From: CAZBMD01 sp964493325
GTDB lineage: Bacteria > Babelota > Babeliae > Babelales > RVW-14
Assembly (NCBI GenBank): GCA_964493325.1
Contig: CAZBMD010000002.1
Span: 62,001-126,000 of the forward strand
DNA: 64,000 nucleotides
Reading direction: 5' to 3'
Shown here: piece by piece, positions 25,598 to 36,800 of the stretch
Numbering within the stretch: position 1 is the first letter of the stretch
How the letters are laid out: each line of letters opens with the position of its first letter
Translations under genes and position numbers: made by a program
Notes under the pieces: model-generated
Seen by the model: the letters and a program-made list of their open reading frames with translations, nothing else
Told to the model about the DNA's origin: nothing
Database searches by the model: none

Positions 25598-25831
25598 TTT
25601 TTGCTGGATATAGCCTTTTAGCCGTTGTTTTAATAGAGTGTCGAAAACGTTTTATCAAAATAAAATTGAATTTTTTTACAAATCTTTACAAATATACAAG
25701 GCGTTACTAGACTCAAGTTTCAATTATATTATGGGCATTTGAGAGAGTTTGTGGACAACATAAATTCATAAACGTACTGGCTACTTTGGAGAGTAGTTAC
25801 CAGGCGTAGTGTTGGAAAAAGGAGAAAAGTA

Positions 25832-28800
25832 ATGAATAGAGCGTTTCGTGCGCTTGCACTTGCAGGCGTTCTTCTTGGATCTTTAAACCCCCTTATGTGT
25901 CGAATAAATTTTAGCAGTCAGCAGTCAGGTATTGCCGTTGATGCTGGCGCGCGTTTTAATGTGAGTTCCTCTAATCTCGCGATTGATGGAACGTTGCATG
26001 GGGATAATGCGGCTGCTATTTCTGGGAATGATATCTCGTTCAATCGAGGAGTTCTTGATCAGAATGGAACAGAAGTCGAAATGACTGGTTTTTATGTTCC
26101 AACGGGAAGCGATGCTCTTGAGCTTCGTGGCAATGGTCGATTTAAGGCTGAGCCAGGAACCGTTATTCATCAACTTACCTTACTCATGACAGGTAATAGA
26201 CTTGAAGGGCAGCCTCTTTTTCAGCAGCCTATTCTGCTGACCGATTCAAGCACAAGCCTAACCATTGCGATTCAAAATAAATTAAATCAGGATATTTCGT
26301 TGAACGGTGGAACGCTTCAGCTTGATGATGATTTACGGTTAACCGATGACTCAAGAGTTAACGGTCCGGGTATTGTTAAACTAAATAAGCGACAACTGAG
26401 TCTTGGAGGTTTTTACTCAGCTCCATGGACTGGTGCTCTTGTTTTTGATCATGCAACAGATGTTGCTCTGAATGGACATGTGCAATTAGATGGACAGTGG
26501 ACGTTTAGTGGTACAAGCAATCTGAATGGTCATGGATCAGTTCTTGATCTGACCAATGGTGGAACAATTTTTGTAACAAATGGAAGTACTCTTTATCTCA
26601 ATGATGTCTATATCAAAGGATTAGGTGATCCATATAATTATGGGAAAATAGTTTTTGGAAATCATAATTCCTGCATTCGCACATCAGGGTCGTATCTTGA
26701 ATTCGAACAAGACTATAATGTTCCAACCGGTGGATTTTATGTTGATGGCGACACGACTTTTGTTCTGAAAGAAAATAATCTGATATTTGATCAACACGCG
26801 TCGCTTACTGTTGATGGTGCTACATTGTGGCTTGATGTTAATAATTTTGATTTAACAACTCCTGGTCAACTACGCGTGCCGCTTCCTGTATTTGTTGAGC
26901 ATGTTTGGAGTACTTCTGGTGTTGCTTATGATACAGCTGTTGGAACATTAACGCTTCTCAATACAGGGACAATTAAAGAAACGGCTGATAAGTCTTTGGT
27001 TGCTGCATCATTTGGATGTGATGACGATTGTTTGTTGCTGAGTGGGTCGATTACAACAACGCTCAATTTGAAGAAGAGTGTGCTTGTCCCAGCAGATAAA
27101 ATTATTAAAGTTGATGCAAATGTCTGCATAAATGGTAATGGTCAGACTGTATACTTTTCTCATCCAAAGCATCCTCAGTTTATTGTGTCAGAAAATGTTA
27201 CTGTGATCCTGAAAAATATTGATTTTACACGGATCCGTTCAAATACTTTTGATTTGCGCCCTGGTGCTCGTGTTTATGTTGAGCGTTGTGTAGGCTTTGA
27301 GTTGTCAGAAGATATGACATTTTCGTCAGGCCGCTTGAAAGTTCTTGATATCCCTGGTGGTAATATTTTCAATATTCGTGGTCTTGCCGGAAGAAAACGA
27401 TTCTTGGTTAAACCGCTTATCCCTACTCACAATATTCTTGATCTTGGGCAAAATTCTATTTTGCTTAATGCTATTGAGTTTAGTGGGTTTGATTCAGTGC
27501 TTCATCGCAATGCAGAGCTTTTTGGAACATTTGGTCTTTCGGGTGAAAGTGCCGCTGCTATTGATGCGGATACTGCAATGAATTTCTTTATTGAAGGAAT
27601 AGGCAATGAGATATTGCTCCTTAATGATGAAATAAACCTTTCAGGAGCAATCACATTTGGTGATTTTGCTGCTAACTTCCTGCATATCAAGACTGCAATT
27701 ACAGCACCTATTCTTGCAAAGCCTGACGTTAATATTGGGTTTCCTCTTCTTGTGCTTTCTGGTGACCCAGGAATCTTTGTTGCGTCAGAATTTGGTGAAG
27801 CAGGTGTCTTTCTTGATGATCTAAGTATTGCCATTCAAAATGATGCAGGGAACTCGTTTGTTTTTGATGTCAATTCTTTCCTTGTTTGTAAAAATTTACA
27901 AATTCTTGGCAATGACATTAAGCAGTCTTCACCTCTATTTGGAGTTGAGGCATTGAGTATCTTAGGTGGAAAAATTAATCCATCATTTGTAAGATCTCCA
28001 GCGCTTGCTCATGAGTTCTCAAGTCGTCCTGTTTCAGCAATTCATTTGATGAGAGAGCGTGAACGACAAGCGTTTGCTGCGTCAAGTGCTTCGGCAAAGG
28101 CTCAATCCTCTCATTACCCAACAAGTCACAAAAATGATAAGAAAAAAGAGAATAAGTCAAAAAAGAAAAAATCAAAAACTCATCATCGTTATGCAGAATT
28201 GCTTGGTCTAGAAATACAAGATTTTGATTTTGATGATTATGTGATTCGTGGTCAGAAAATAAAACGGCGAAGAGACTTTATTCAAGTTCCTGCTGACGAA
28301 GATCTTGACGTTATTTACGATGGAACGCTTATCATCCCTACCGAGGAGGTTACTGGTAATGTACTTGTTCGTAATGGTGGACGTATCGAAAACTTTCAAG
28401 TTGATCCAGATGTTGTATTAAATTTGACATTGCAAGATGGAGCGAGTCTTTCACTTGGAGATAATGATGTTGAATTAACTGATAACCACATTATTAATAT
28501 TGTTGGTTCTGGTAATGTTATTGAAATTGGCGGTTCTTTAACTTTGAATAATCAATTTTTTATTGATGAGGGTGCAGAGCTGACGTTTATTTTTACCAAA
28601 TCGACAGATCCTGATATTGAGCCGCAGCTTCTGTTTCCAGGTGTGAATAGCCCTGATGACGGTATTTCTCTCGATATCAGCCCAAATGCAAAGATCGTGG
28701 TTGAAGGTTCTGGTAGTGTTATTATGGGCGATTACTCATTTATTCATTTTATTGGTAATAAAATTGCGGCAGGATCTGCAGCGTCTCTGCAGTGCGGTAC

Positions 28801-29761
28801 AACGCGTGCTGCAATTGTTGGAGTGGCGGATCGTCCATCATTTATTCTTAGAGATGAAGCTTTATTGCATATTGAAGAAGATGCTCAGGTATCGATTAAT
28901 GGTGTTGGCCAGTTTGAAGTTACTCACAAAGCATTGATAGATATTGACCTTATAGGCACACTTCTTTTTGGTGGATCTTCAGATGATGATATTGATGTTT
29001 ATTTCTCTGAAGCTGCTGGTATTCGTATATCTCCTGCAGAACCAAGCGATGAAGTGCTTGCAAAATTTGCAGACGAAAATTTAACCGATGATGAAATAGC
29101 ATCTCGTTCTTTGGGACGAGTTGCATTTAGAAATCTGACATCATTAATTAGCTTTGAACAAGGCGGTAATCTTTTTATTGACGATGCGGGCCTTTTTGAA
29201 ATCAACGCATTTGATGGTGATTTGGAGCGGGGAAGCATTTCGTTCATGAGTTTTGGTCATGGCGGTATGATGCATATTGCAGATGGAGGACGACTGTCAT
29301 GTGGTCCAAATGCTGATAACACCATGCTTGTTCCAAATGATGTTGCTGGTGTTGGAGCTGGAGCGCCATTTGATTGGATAGGTGCTCAATTTATGATAAC
29401 TGGAATTGGTAGTGGTTTGGTTGAATTTGTTGGACGACCAGAGGAAGAAACGAATGGAGTTTATGAAGGCTTTATTGGTCAACTTAAAGCTGCAAATTCT
29501 TCTCTTCTGTTTTCTACAGGAACTGAGCTTACAATGGGGCAGCTTGTTCGGTTGTTGATTCAACAAAATGCTGCGCTTCAAACAGCTATAGAGTTCATTG
29601 ATGATAATGGAAATAGACAATTAAGAACGAGAACTGGAGTGATTGTTCCATTGCAACCGGGAGACATTATTCTTTCAGATAATGTTGCTACGGGTGTAGT
29701 TATTGGACAAGCGTCCAGCGGTGTTTCGTTTACAATCAATGCTAATGGTGTAAGAAGCTAA
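25832..29761 (+). CDS. Large secreted beta-helix-like surface protein (paralog 1 of 3)
   Basis: The 1309-residue protein begins with a signal-peptide-like segment (RAFRALALAGVLLGSLNP). It continues with short, Gly/Asn/Asp-rich, beta-rich repeats typical of parallel beta-helix or autotransporter-passenger-like folds. The N-terminal ~760 residues align by eye with the genes at 31706 and 33806. Shared landmarks are 'RLEGQPLF', 'SLTIAIQNKLNQ', 'LNGGTLQLDDDL', 'LDLTNGGTIFV' and 'GTIKETADKSLV'. A lysine-rich linker (~764-788) joins a second beta-rich half (~800-1309) not found in the paralogs. I see no autotransporter barrel or known sorting signal. It probably acts on the cell surface or in the periplasm; the function is unknown. 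The barrel protein gene follows after 18 bases. Confidence 0.8.
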   Translation: MNRAFRALALAGVLLGSLNPLMCRINFSSQQSGIAVDAGARFNVSSSNLAIDGTLHGDNAAAISGNDISFNRGVLDQNGTEVEMTGFYVPTGSDALELRGNGRFKAEPGTVIHQLTLLMTGNRLEGQPLFQQPILLTDSSTSLTIAIQNKLNQDISLNGGTLQLDDDLRLTDDSRVNGPGIVKLNKRQLSLGGFYSAPWTGALVFDHATDVALNGHVQLDGQWTFSGTSNLNGHGSVLDLTNGGTIFVTNGSTLYLNDVYIKGLGDPYNYGKIVFGNHNSCIRTSGSYLEFEQDYNVPTGGFYVDGDTTFVLKENNLIFDQHASLTVDGATLWLDVNNFDLTTPGQLRVPLPVFVEHVWSTSGVAYDTAVGTLTLLNTGTIKETADKSLVAASFGCDDDCLLLSGSITTTLNLKKSVLVPADKIIKVDANVCINGNGQTVYFSHPKHPQFIVSENVTVILKNIDFTRIRSNTFDLRPGARVYVERCVGFELSEDMTFSSGRLKVLDIPGGNIFNIRGLAGRKRFLVKPLIPTHNILDLGQNSILLNAIEFSGFDSVLHRNAELFGTFGLSGESAAAIDADTAMNFFIEGIGNEILLLNDEINLSGAITFGDFAANFLHIKTAITAPILAKPDVNIGFPLLVLSGDPGIFVASEFGEAGVFLDDLSIAIQNDAGNSFVFDVNSFLVCKNLQILGNDIKQSSPLFGVEALSILGGKINPSFVRSPALAHEFSSRPVSAIHLMRERERQAFAASSASAKAQSSHYPTSHKNDKKKENKSKKKKSKTHHRYAELLGLEIQDFDFDDYVIRGQKIKRRRDFIQVPADEDLDVIYDGTLIIPTEEVTGNVLVRNGGRIENFQVDPDVVLNLTLQDGASLSLGDNDVELTDNHIINIVGSGNVIEIGGSLTLNNQFFIDEGAELTFIFTKSTDPDIEPQLLFPGVNSPDDGISLDISPNAKIVVEGSGSVIMGDYSFIHFIGNKIAAGSAASLQCGTTRAAIVGVADRPSFILRDEALLHIEEDAQVSINGVGQFEVTHKALIDIDLIGTLLFGGSSDDDIDVYFSEAAGIRISPAEPSDEVLAKFADENLTDDEIASRSLGRVAFRNLTSLISFEQGGNLFIDDAGLFEINAFDGDLERGSISFMSFGHGGMMHIADGGRLSCGPNADNTMLVPNDVAGVGAGAPFDWIGAQFMITGIGSGLVEFVGRPEEETNGVYEGFIGQLKAANSSLLFSTGTELTMGQLVRLLIQQNAALQTAIEFIDDNGNRQLRTRTGVIVPLQPGDIILSDNVATGVVIGQASSGVSFTINANGVRS

Positions 29762-29779
29762 AACCAAGGGGATAGTGTA

Positions 29780-31639
29780 ATGAAGAAAGTACTGCTTTAT
29801 TTAATCATGTTTGCGCTTGTTTGCCAGGGAGAATTGTTTGCTGGCAATAAAAGTAATGACGTGACTAAAGAAGAAAAAAAACAGATGCGTCGTGTAAAAA
29901 AAGACAGAAAATCAGTGCAGAGAGCTGAACGTAAACTAAAGCGGTCAGTCCGAAAAGAAATGCGTTCGCAGAAAAAAAGTATAAAAAAATCTGAAAAAAA
30001 GTCGAAAAAATTACAGAAGCATGCCGATCGGGATGAAAAACGTGCCGCAAAATCCCAAGCAGCTCAAGAAAAAGTCGAAATGAGAAATGCAAAGAAAGCG
30101 GAAAAGCGTGAAGCTAGGGCGGAGCGTCGAGAAATTAAAAAAGAAACATCTTTGACCAATAAAGAAAAATGCTTAGAACGTTGTCGCTTGGGTCGTGAAG
30201 CAACTGCTCACCGTCAAAGAGAAAAAGAACGAAAAATGCATATCGACCGACTGATGCGCAAAGAAATGATGGAGAGTTGGGACGCTCAACGCCAAGAAGC
30301 TGTTGCTCATGATTCACTTGCTGGGTGCTATGCTTCTCAATACAAGTTGCCTGCATGGCCTGTGCAAGCCCGCTTTTCTGAACGTAAGTATCTGATGCAG
30401 GTTGGTGCAGGCTATCGCTATGCAACCGATGGCTATGATAACACCGGTACCAACCATGACATTACAAAGAATTATTTTGGCAGTGATCAAATTCGGGTCA
30501 AAGATGTGCTGCTTGCAAGCAAATTAGTGCAGGTCGGGACATTAACCCAAAGCGATTTGGGAGCAGGGGATGCAAGCAAATATTTGAACTATCTTGCTGA
30601 TGAGGTAATTAAATTCAATGGTCGCTTTGAAGAATATGGTACCACATTCGATCTTGCTCGCTACGTTAAAGGTCGCGATTTTATGATTGGCATACAAATT
30701 CCATTTTTGTATCGCAAGCACCATCTCAAGGCTGATTTAACTCCTTCTACTGCAGCTGCATTGAATGTGGGACAAGGCCTTGCCGGATTAGATGGGACAA
30801 GTCCTAACGCTTTCATGCGTCGCTATGGCCAAGACACGAACCTCTTTATTAAAGATATTTTGCGATCCAAGGGTATCAATGAGCTTGGCGGCAGTGCTGC
30901 TGGTCTTGGAGATATCACTTTGTTCATGCACGGCGAGCTGTCCTCTGCCTATTTTGACCGCATGATCATTGGTGTACGCGCGCTTGTTCCAACTGCAAAA
31001 GAAGCTTCGCAAGCAAAATTATGGGCACCTGATCTTGGTAAAAACGTTGGATTGAATGAATTTGCTGTGTTTGCATCAACTATGCTTGCCTACAGCCGTT
31101 GTATCAATCCGCATATTTTTATTGAAACTTTTTTCAGTTTGCCTGGTCATTTGAATCGTCGCGTGCCAAGTCTTGTTAATAGTAAATCAGGTGCAGCAAC
31201 ATCAACAGACGTAGTCGGTAAAGATGTAATGACTTTTGGTGATCGAGTTAAATACAATAATAAGGCATTCTCTGAATTTGACACGCCGCTCAAAAACATT
31301 GGCGACCGTGTTGCGTCTGCAAAAGTGACTCGTGGAGCAGGCATTGAACTTAAAGTGGGCAACTTGTTCCAACGTGTTCTAGCCCGTAAGGGTTCTTTAG
31401 ATGTCTACTACCAATTCAAGGCAAAGTGGAGAGACCATTTCAGCAACCTGTCTGGACAAAATTGGAATACAGATATTTTTAAATGTCATTCCCAAAGTCT
31501 GCAGCACAACACTGGATTTGAATATAATTATCAATTTGACCATGATGTGCGTTTGAGCACTGGTATGATTTATACCTTTTCTGGTATGAATACCGAAAAA
31601 ATGTTTGATGTTCATGCTGTTGTGGGCACAAGCTTCTAA
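29780..31639 (+). CDS. Putative outer-membrane barrel with a highly basic helical N-terminal domain
   Basis: The 619-residue protein has a signal peptide (KKVLLYLIMFALVCQGELFA, 2-21). Residues ~25-165 are a Lys/Arg/Glu-rich, strongly basic stretch with coiled-coil character and almost no hydrophobic core. Residues ~195-619 look like an outer-membrane beta-barrel: alternating strands such as 'YLMQVGAGYRYATDGY' and 'VRLSTGMIYTFSG', and a final phenylalanine as BAM substrates usually have. An 18-base gap to the upstream beta-helix gene and a terminator downstream suggest a two-gene operon. The basic domain could bind an acidic polymer such as LPS, peptidoglycan or DNA, but this is speculation. 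Confidence 0.75.
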   Translation: MKKVLLYLIMFALVCQGELFAGNKSNDVTKEEKKQMRRVKKDRKSVQRAERKLKRSVRKEMRSQKKSIKKSEKKSKKLQKHADRDEKRAAKSQAAQEKVEMRNAKKAEKREARAERREIKKETSLTNKEKCLERCRLGREATAHRQREKERKMHIDRLMRKEMMESWDAQRQEAVAHDSLAGCYASQYKLPAWPVQARFSERKYLMQVGAGYRYATDGYDNTGTNHDITKNYFGSDQIRVKDVLLASKLVQVGTLTQSDLGAGDASKYLNYLADEVIKFNGRFEEYGTTFDLARYVKGRDFMIGIQIPFLYRKHHLKADLTPSTAAALNVGQGLAGLDGTSPNAFMRRYGQDTNLFIKDILRSKGINELGGSAAGLGDITLFMHGELSSAYFDRMIIGVRALVPTAKEASQAKLWAPDLGKNVGLNEFAVFASTMLAYSRCINPHIFIETFFSLPGHLNRRVPSLVNSKSGAATSTDVVGKDVMTFGDRVKYNNKAFSEFDTPLKNIGDRVASAKVTRGAGIELKVGNLFQRVLARKGSLDVYYQFKAKWRDHFSNLSGQNWNTDIFKCHSQSLQHNTGFEYNYQFDHDVRLSTGMIYTFSGMNTEKMFDVHAVVGTSF

Positions 31640-31652
31640 GTGAAAAATAATC

Positions 31653-31688
31653 AGCCTGCCAGTCGTCTGACTGGTGGGCTTCTTTTTT
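31653..31688 (+). terminator. Terminator after the basic-domain barrel gene
   Basis: AGCCTGCCAGTC and GACTGGTGGGCT pair with one wobble and one mismatch around a four-base loop, followed by TTCTTTTTT. It lies 13 bases after the stop and just before the next gene's AAGGAG. Confidence 0.75.
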
Positions 31689-31705
31689 AAAATGAAGGAG
31701 TAGTA

Positions 31706-33772
31706 ATGAAGCGAAGACTATCTCTTACCTGCCAGGTGATTATTACCGCCTTGGTGGTGTCATCGGTACAGGCCGGAGTTAATTTCGGTTCCAAAGGTTC
31801 TGCAATAGAAGTTGTTGGGGCTGCAGCAAAGCTTAATGTGACAGGAGCTGGGCTAACGGTGCTCGAGGGAACTGTAAGAAAAGAAAGTAGTAGTCAAGTT
31901 CTTGGCAATACCATTACATTCTCAAGTGGTATTTTTTCAACAGCCGGATCAGATATTTCATTTTCTGGTAAAGCAAAATTGACCGACGCTTATGAGATTA
32001 TGCTGAATGGCGGAACCGATATTTTTAGAGCTGAACCTGGCATTGTAATGCAAAAACTAATTGTGCGTGGTGCTGGAAGTAGACTTGAAGGTCAGCCAAT
32101 TTTTAGAAATCCAGATTCAATTCAACTTCACGATTTTACTTCAACATTGACGATTGCTATTCAAAATTCTCTGAATAAAAGACTGCTCTTGAATAACGGG
32201 ACATTATATCTTGGTGATGATCTCAAGCTTGCTGATGATGTGCGTTTTACTGAATCTGGAACCATTGTAGCTGGTGGATACCAGCTTTCGCTTGGTGGCA
32301 AAGAACTTTTGTGGACGGGAACCTATCTCTGGAAAAATGCTGGAGATATCGTCTTAAACAATGATGTTCGAGTACGAGGTCAGTGGATTTTTAAAGGTAA
32401 TGCTCAATTAACCGGCAATGGAAATACCCTTGACTTGACCAATGGAGCAACTATTTGGGTTAAAAAGAATACCACACTTGATTTAAATGATATTAAAATT
32501 CGTGGATGGGGTTCTGGGTTCTTTGTTTTTGAAGACAAAACTTCGCAGATTCGGGTTGCTCTTGCTGAAATGGAAATGGATCGTAATGTTACTATGACGC
32601 GTGGTGGGTTGTATGTGAATGCTTCAACACACATTTTGGTAAAAAATAATACCTTAACATTTGATGGAGCTTCATCGTTAACAGTTGATGGCTGTCCTTT
32701 ATTTTACGAAACGCTAGAATTTGCTGATGGATTAAATATTAAACCGATTATTATTGATGATCCAAATAACAAATTTATTACCTATCTGAATAACGGTACC
32801 ATTCTGAAACCAAAAGTGGATATTATTGGAAACGTTACATTCGATTATTCAACAACGTTAACGTTAAACCGCTATCTGCTTATTTCGCCTGCAAATCGTT
32901 TGTATGCAAACTCCAGCTTTACCATGGATGGCAACACCAATATTGCATATTTTACTCGTGTTGATCCGGACCTGGAGGGATTTCTTGTTATTATTGCTCC
33001 TGCAACAAGTCTTTTTTTCAAGAACATTGTTCTGCGAGATTTTGCTCCTTCGTATGCTAGTTTTGGTAGCAGCACATCAAAGTTAATTTTTGATGATCGA
33101 ACAACGCTTGAAATCTTTACAGGTGATTTGAACTACACTTGGACATTTCAAGGAAATTGTGTGCTTGATGGTGTTGGTCGAACCTTAACATTTGGCCCTA
33201 ATGGTCGAATTGTTCTTGTTAAGGGCGCAACTCTTGAGGTTAGAAATATGACGCTCAAGGGTGTTCGCGATAATCGATTCCGTTGTGATACCAATGCTTC
33301 TAGGTTTACTTTTAATAATACTACAATTGTGATGGATGCCGATTTCACATTCAGTATGGGAAAAATGGATATTACTGGTGACTTGGATTTAACAGGAACA
33401 TTTACATTTCATTACACAACCAATCAAACAAGTAATATTGGTAAGCGAGGGCGCTTTATTGTAGATCGTGGATCTACGTTCCGCTATGCACCTTCTTCAA
33501 CAAGTAAAACTCTCATTACAATGACCGATAATTCTTCTGAAATTTTACTACAAGGTGGAACCTTGGCTACAACAACGACTGGCATTCAATTGACTAAGGG
33601 AACGTTGGGAGTTGATTTTCAGAGCTTTTTGACCAACCCTGACGGTGTTAGTGATTCGCAAGCTATAGTGTTTGGTGATGGAACTGCAGCGAATGATTTA
33701 AAAGTCGTCATACACCCGGCAGCAAGTATACAGTTGCTTTCAGGCAAACTGCTCTATAAGAATGTGAATTAG
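31706..33772 (+). CDS. Secreted beta-helix-like surface protein (paralog 2 of 3)
   Basis: The 688-residue protein has a clear signal peptide ending 'VQA' at about residue 23 and AAGGAG seven bases before the ATG. The rest is beta-rich repeats without cysteine clusters or charged linkers. It is the simplest of the three paralogs and shares the N-terminal 'NFGSKGSAIEV', 'SRLEGQPIF', 'STLTIAIQNSLNK', 'LTGNGNTLDLTNGATIWV' and 'NNGTILKPK' landmarks. Its C-terminus ('SIQLLSGKLLYKNVN') matches that of the 33806 protein. It serves as the reference for seeing what was inserted or added in the other two. The function is unknown. Confidence 0.8.
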   Translation: MKRRLSLTCQVIITALVVSSVQAGVNFGSKGSAIEVVGAAAKLNVTGAGLTVLEGTVRKESSSQVLGNTITFSSGIFSTAGSDISFSGKAKLTDAYEIMLNGGTDIFRAEPGIVMQKLIVRGAGSRLEGQPIFRNPDSIQLHDFTSTLTIAIQNSLNKRLLLNNGTLYLGDDLKLADDVRFTESGTIVAGGYQLSLGGKELLWTGTYLWKNAGDIVLNNDVRVRGQWIFKGNAQLTGNGNTLDLTNGATIWVKKNTTLDLNDIKIRGWGSGFFVFEDKTSQIRVALAEMEMDRNVTMTRGGLYVNASTHILVKNNTLTFDGASSLTVDGCPLFYETLEFADGLNIKPIIIDDPNNKFITYLNNGTILKPKVDIIGNVTFDYSTTLTLNRYLLISPANRLYANSSFTMDGNTNIAYFTRVDPDLEGFLVIIAPATSLFFKNIVLRDFAPSYASFGSSTSKLIFDDRTTLEIFTGDLNYTWTFQGNCVLDGVGRTLTFGPNGRIVLVKGATLEVRNMTLKGVRDNRFRCDTNASRFTFNNTTIVMDADFTFSMGKMDITGDLDLTGTFTFHYTTNQTSNIGKRGRFIVDRGSTFRYAPSSTSKTLITMTDNSSEILLQGGTLATTTTGIQLTKGTLGVDFQSFLTNPDGVSDSQAIVFGDGTAANDLKVVIHPAASIQLLSGKLLYKNVN

Positions 33773-33805
33773 CGTAATGAGTAGCTTAATGAGGAAGGAG
33801 AGTTT

Positions 33806-36800
33806 ATGAATATACGCATCAAATATGGTGGTGCGCTTATCCTATGCTTGCTGTTTAATTTTGTTGCACAGGCGGCATCGATCAATTTTGACGATAAATC
33901 AGGTACGTTCAAAATTGGTGGAGCATCTACCCTTAAAATTGTTTCAAGTCCCTTGACAATCAACGCTGGAACGCTAAAAAAAAGCGTTACTGCAAATATT
34001 GTTGGGGAAGTTGTTTTTTCTAATGATAATTGCTTGAGTCGGCAAAGTGTTACCAATAATCAGCTATCGAAAATTTTGCTTCGTGGTGATGATGGTTACA
34101 TAGGTGACCCCAGTGCTATTATTAATGGTATTGGTGTGAGTAATAAACGCAACCGACTAGAAGGATCAGTTGTTTTAAATAGCCCGGTCACCCTGCAAGA
34201 TCTTAACACAACGTTGACGCTTGCAATTCAGAATGTGTTTAATCAGAACATTCGCTTGAATAACGGATCTGTTGCTCTAGAGGATGGCTTCACATTTGCA
34301 GATGATGTTTGCTTTACAGGTTCTGGGAAGGTTAACCTTCATGGTCATCGATTGACGTTTGGAGGAACGCCTCTATCGTGGCCTGACCCTATTTTGTGGC
34401 AAAATGCCAGTGACTTTGAGCTTCACAGCAAAATGACGGTAACAGGTTTATGGCTATTTTCCGGTAATGCACAAATTACTGGTAATGGTAATATTCTTGA
34501 TTTGACCAACGGTGGATCGCTGTGGATTAAATCGGGATCAACACTCTATCTTGCTGATATCAAGTTAAAAGGTCTTGGAACAGGACGCATTGTTTTTGAA
34601 TCTGAGACATCTCAATTAAAGCTGTCGCAGGTTGAAATTGAAATGGATAGTAACCATACAATTACCATTGGTGGTGTGTATGTTGAAGGGCCAACAACAA
34701 TTGTAACCAAAGACAAGAGTTTTACTTTGTCAACGCTTGGTTCGATGACGGTAGATGGTGTTAGTCTTTATTATGATAACGGTTCACTTCCATTTCAGCT
34801 TGGTATATTACCTTCAATATTATCCGATCCTAACTCAACGTTTATTGCTCGCTTGAACGGCGGAACGATTAAGAACTCTGCAAATCAAGAGCTTATTAAA
34901 GCGACAAGTGACGCTCTTCTGAGGCTTACAACAAACAATAGTAATGCGCTACTGTTCTGCTGCAAGAACTTGAGTAACTCATTGCTATTTGATAGCAAGA
35001 ATTTGAGTAATACAATCTTGAGATTAACAGCAAATAATAGCAATGCGCTGTTATCAGGGATTAAGCATAATAGTGATGCTCTACTAAGGTTGACAACAAA
35101 CAACAGTAATGCGCTACTGTTCTGCTGTAAGAACTTGAGTAACTCATTGCTATTTGATAGCAAGAATTTGAGTAATACAATCTTGAGATTAACAGCAAAT
35201 AATAGCAATGCGCTGTTATCAGGGATTAAGCATAATAGTGATGCTCTACTAAGGTTGACAACAAACAACAGTAATGCGCTACTGTTCTGCTGTAAGAACT
35301 TGAGTAACTCATTGCTATTTGATAGCAAGAATTTGAGTAATACAATCTTGAGATTAACAGCAAATAATAGCAATGCGCTGTTATCAGGGATTAAGCATAA
35401 TAGTGATGCTCTGCTAAGGTTGACAACAAACAACAGTAATGCGCTACTGTTCTGCTGCAAGAATTTAAGCAATTCATTGCTATTTGATAGCAAGAATTTG
35501 AGTAATACAATTCTGTATTTCAATAAAAACTTGAGTAACACGATTTTGAGATTAACAACAAATAATAGCAATGCGCTGTTATTCTGTTGTAAAAACTTGA
35601 GCAACTCGTTGTTATCAAATAATAAAAACTTAAGTAATGCTATTTTGCGGTTGACCACAAACAATAGTAATGCGCTACTGTTTTGCTGTAAGAATTTAAG
35701 CAATTCGTTGTTATTTGTGAACAAGAATTTGAGTAATACGATTTTGTACTTGAATAAGAACTTGAGTAACACCATTTTGAGGTTAACAAGCAACAACAGT
35801 AATGCATTGCTGTTTTGCTGCAAGAATTTAAGTAATTCGTTGTTGTTTGTGAACAAGAACTTGAGTAATACAATTCTGTACTTGAATAAGAATTTGAGTA
35901 ACACGATTTTGTATCTGCACAAGAATGACAGCAATGCAATTCTTTGGTTGGATAAACAATTGCAAACAATTGATCATGGTCCAAATGACATCTGCGTTAA
36001 CACCTCGACAACCAATCTTCGATATGATGTTTATTTGTCCGAAGATCACAAGATGCAGTTTAAAGTTGATACGGTACTTAACGGATCTGGTCACGCAATC
36101 TACTTTGCACGCAAAACAGCAGGTGTGATGATTCTTGACCCAGGAGTTAATGTTATCCTTGAAAACGTTGTTTTACGTAACTTTGATGATGCGTCAATAG
36201 AATTTGGCGCGGGAGCAGATATTCTATTTGGTCGCAACACCAAGATTGAGCTTGCTGACTGTCAGTCGATGTCATTTCCTTGGAGATTTGCTGGCAACAC
36301 CATTATCTATGGTGATGGCAATGTGCTGACGCTTGGGGCTCAAGACATCGGTATTCTTCAATCAGGAAGATTGACGTTGCAAGATGTGATCTTGGATGGC
36401 GTAGCAGATAATAATATTCGTTGTATTGGCGACGATGCTTCATTGATGTTCAAAAAATCAGTGCTGCATTTGTCAGATGACTTTACGTTTACCGCTGGAT
36501 CCATCCAGTTTGTAGAAGAAGTTATTTTGACTGGTGGTAAGTCATTTATTTACCAAACAACGCGCGCGTCGACTATTGCTTCATACGCTACCCTGATTCT
36601 TGATAAGGGTATGATCTTTAGCTACGAACCAGCTAGTGCAAATAAAGATCTGTTGGGAATGCAAGACAAGACAGCTCGTATTTTCTTGGATGGCTGTACC
36701 TTGAATGCATCAACAACTGGTATGAGATTGCAAAATGGTACGTTGTGCATTGACCACAAGAACTTCTTGACCAACGCTGGTGCAAGTAGTATTTCAGAAG

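Noticed and set aside
29850..30300. Histone H1-like or DNA-binding protein
   Set aside because: The basic region follows a signal peptide and continues into a barrel-like domain in one frame, so a nucleoid role is unlikely.
34885..35934. Long open frame (349 codons) on the minus strand across the repeat array
   Set aside because: It exists because the 33-bp units happen to lack stop codons in this antisense frame. It has no ribosome-binding site or independent identity, and the sense strand has a signal peptide and a conserved core.
34901..35956. CRISPR-like array of 33-bp units
   Set aside because: Units are contiguous without spacers, stay in frame and translate into a regular peptide. 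No cas genes are near.
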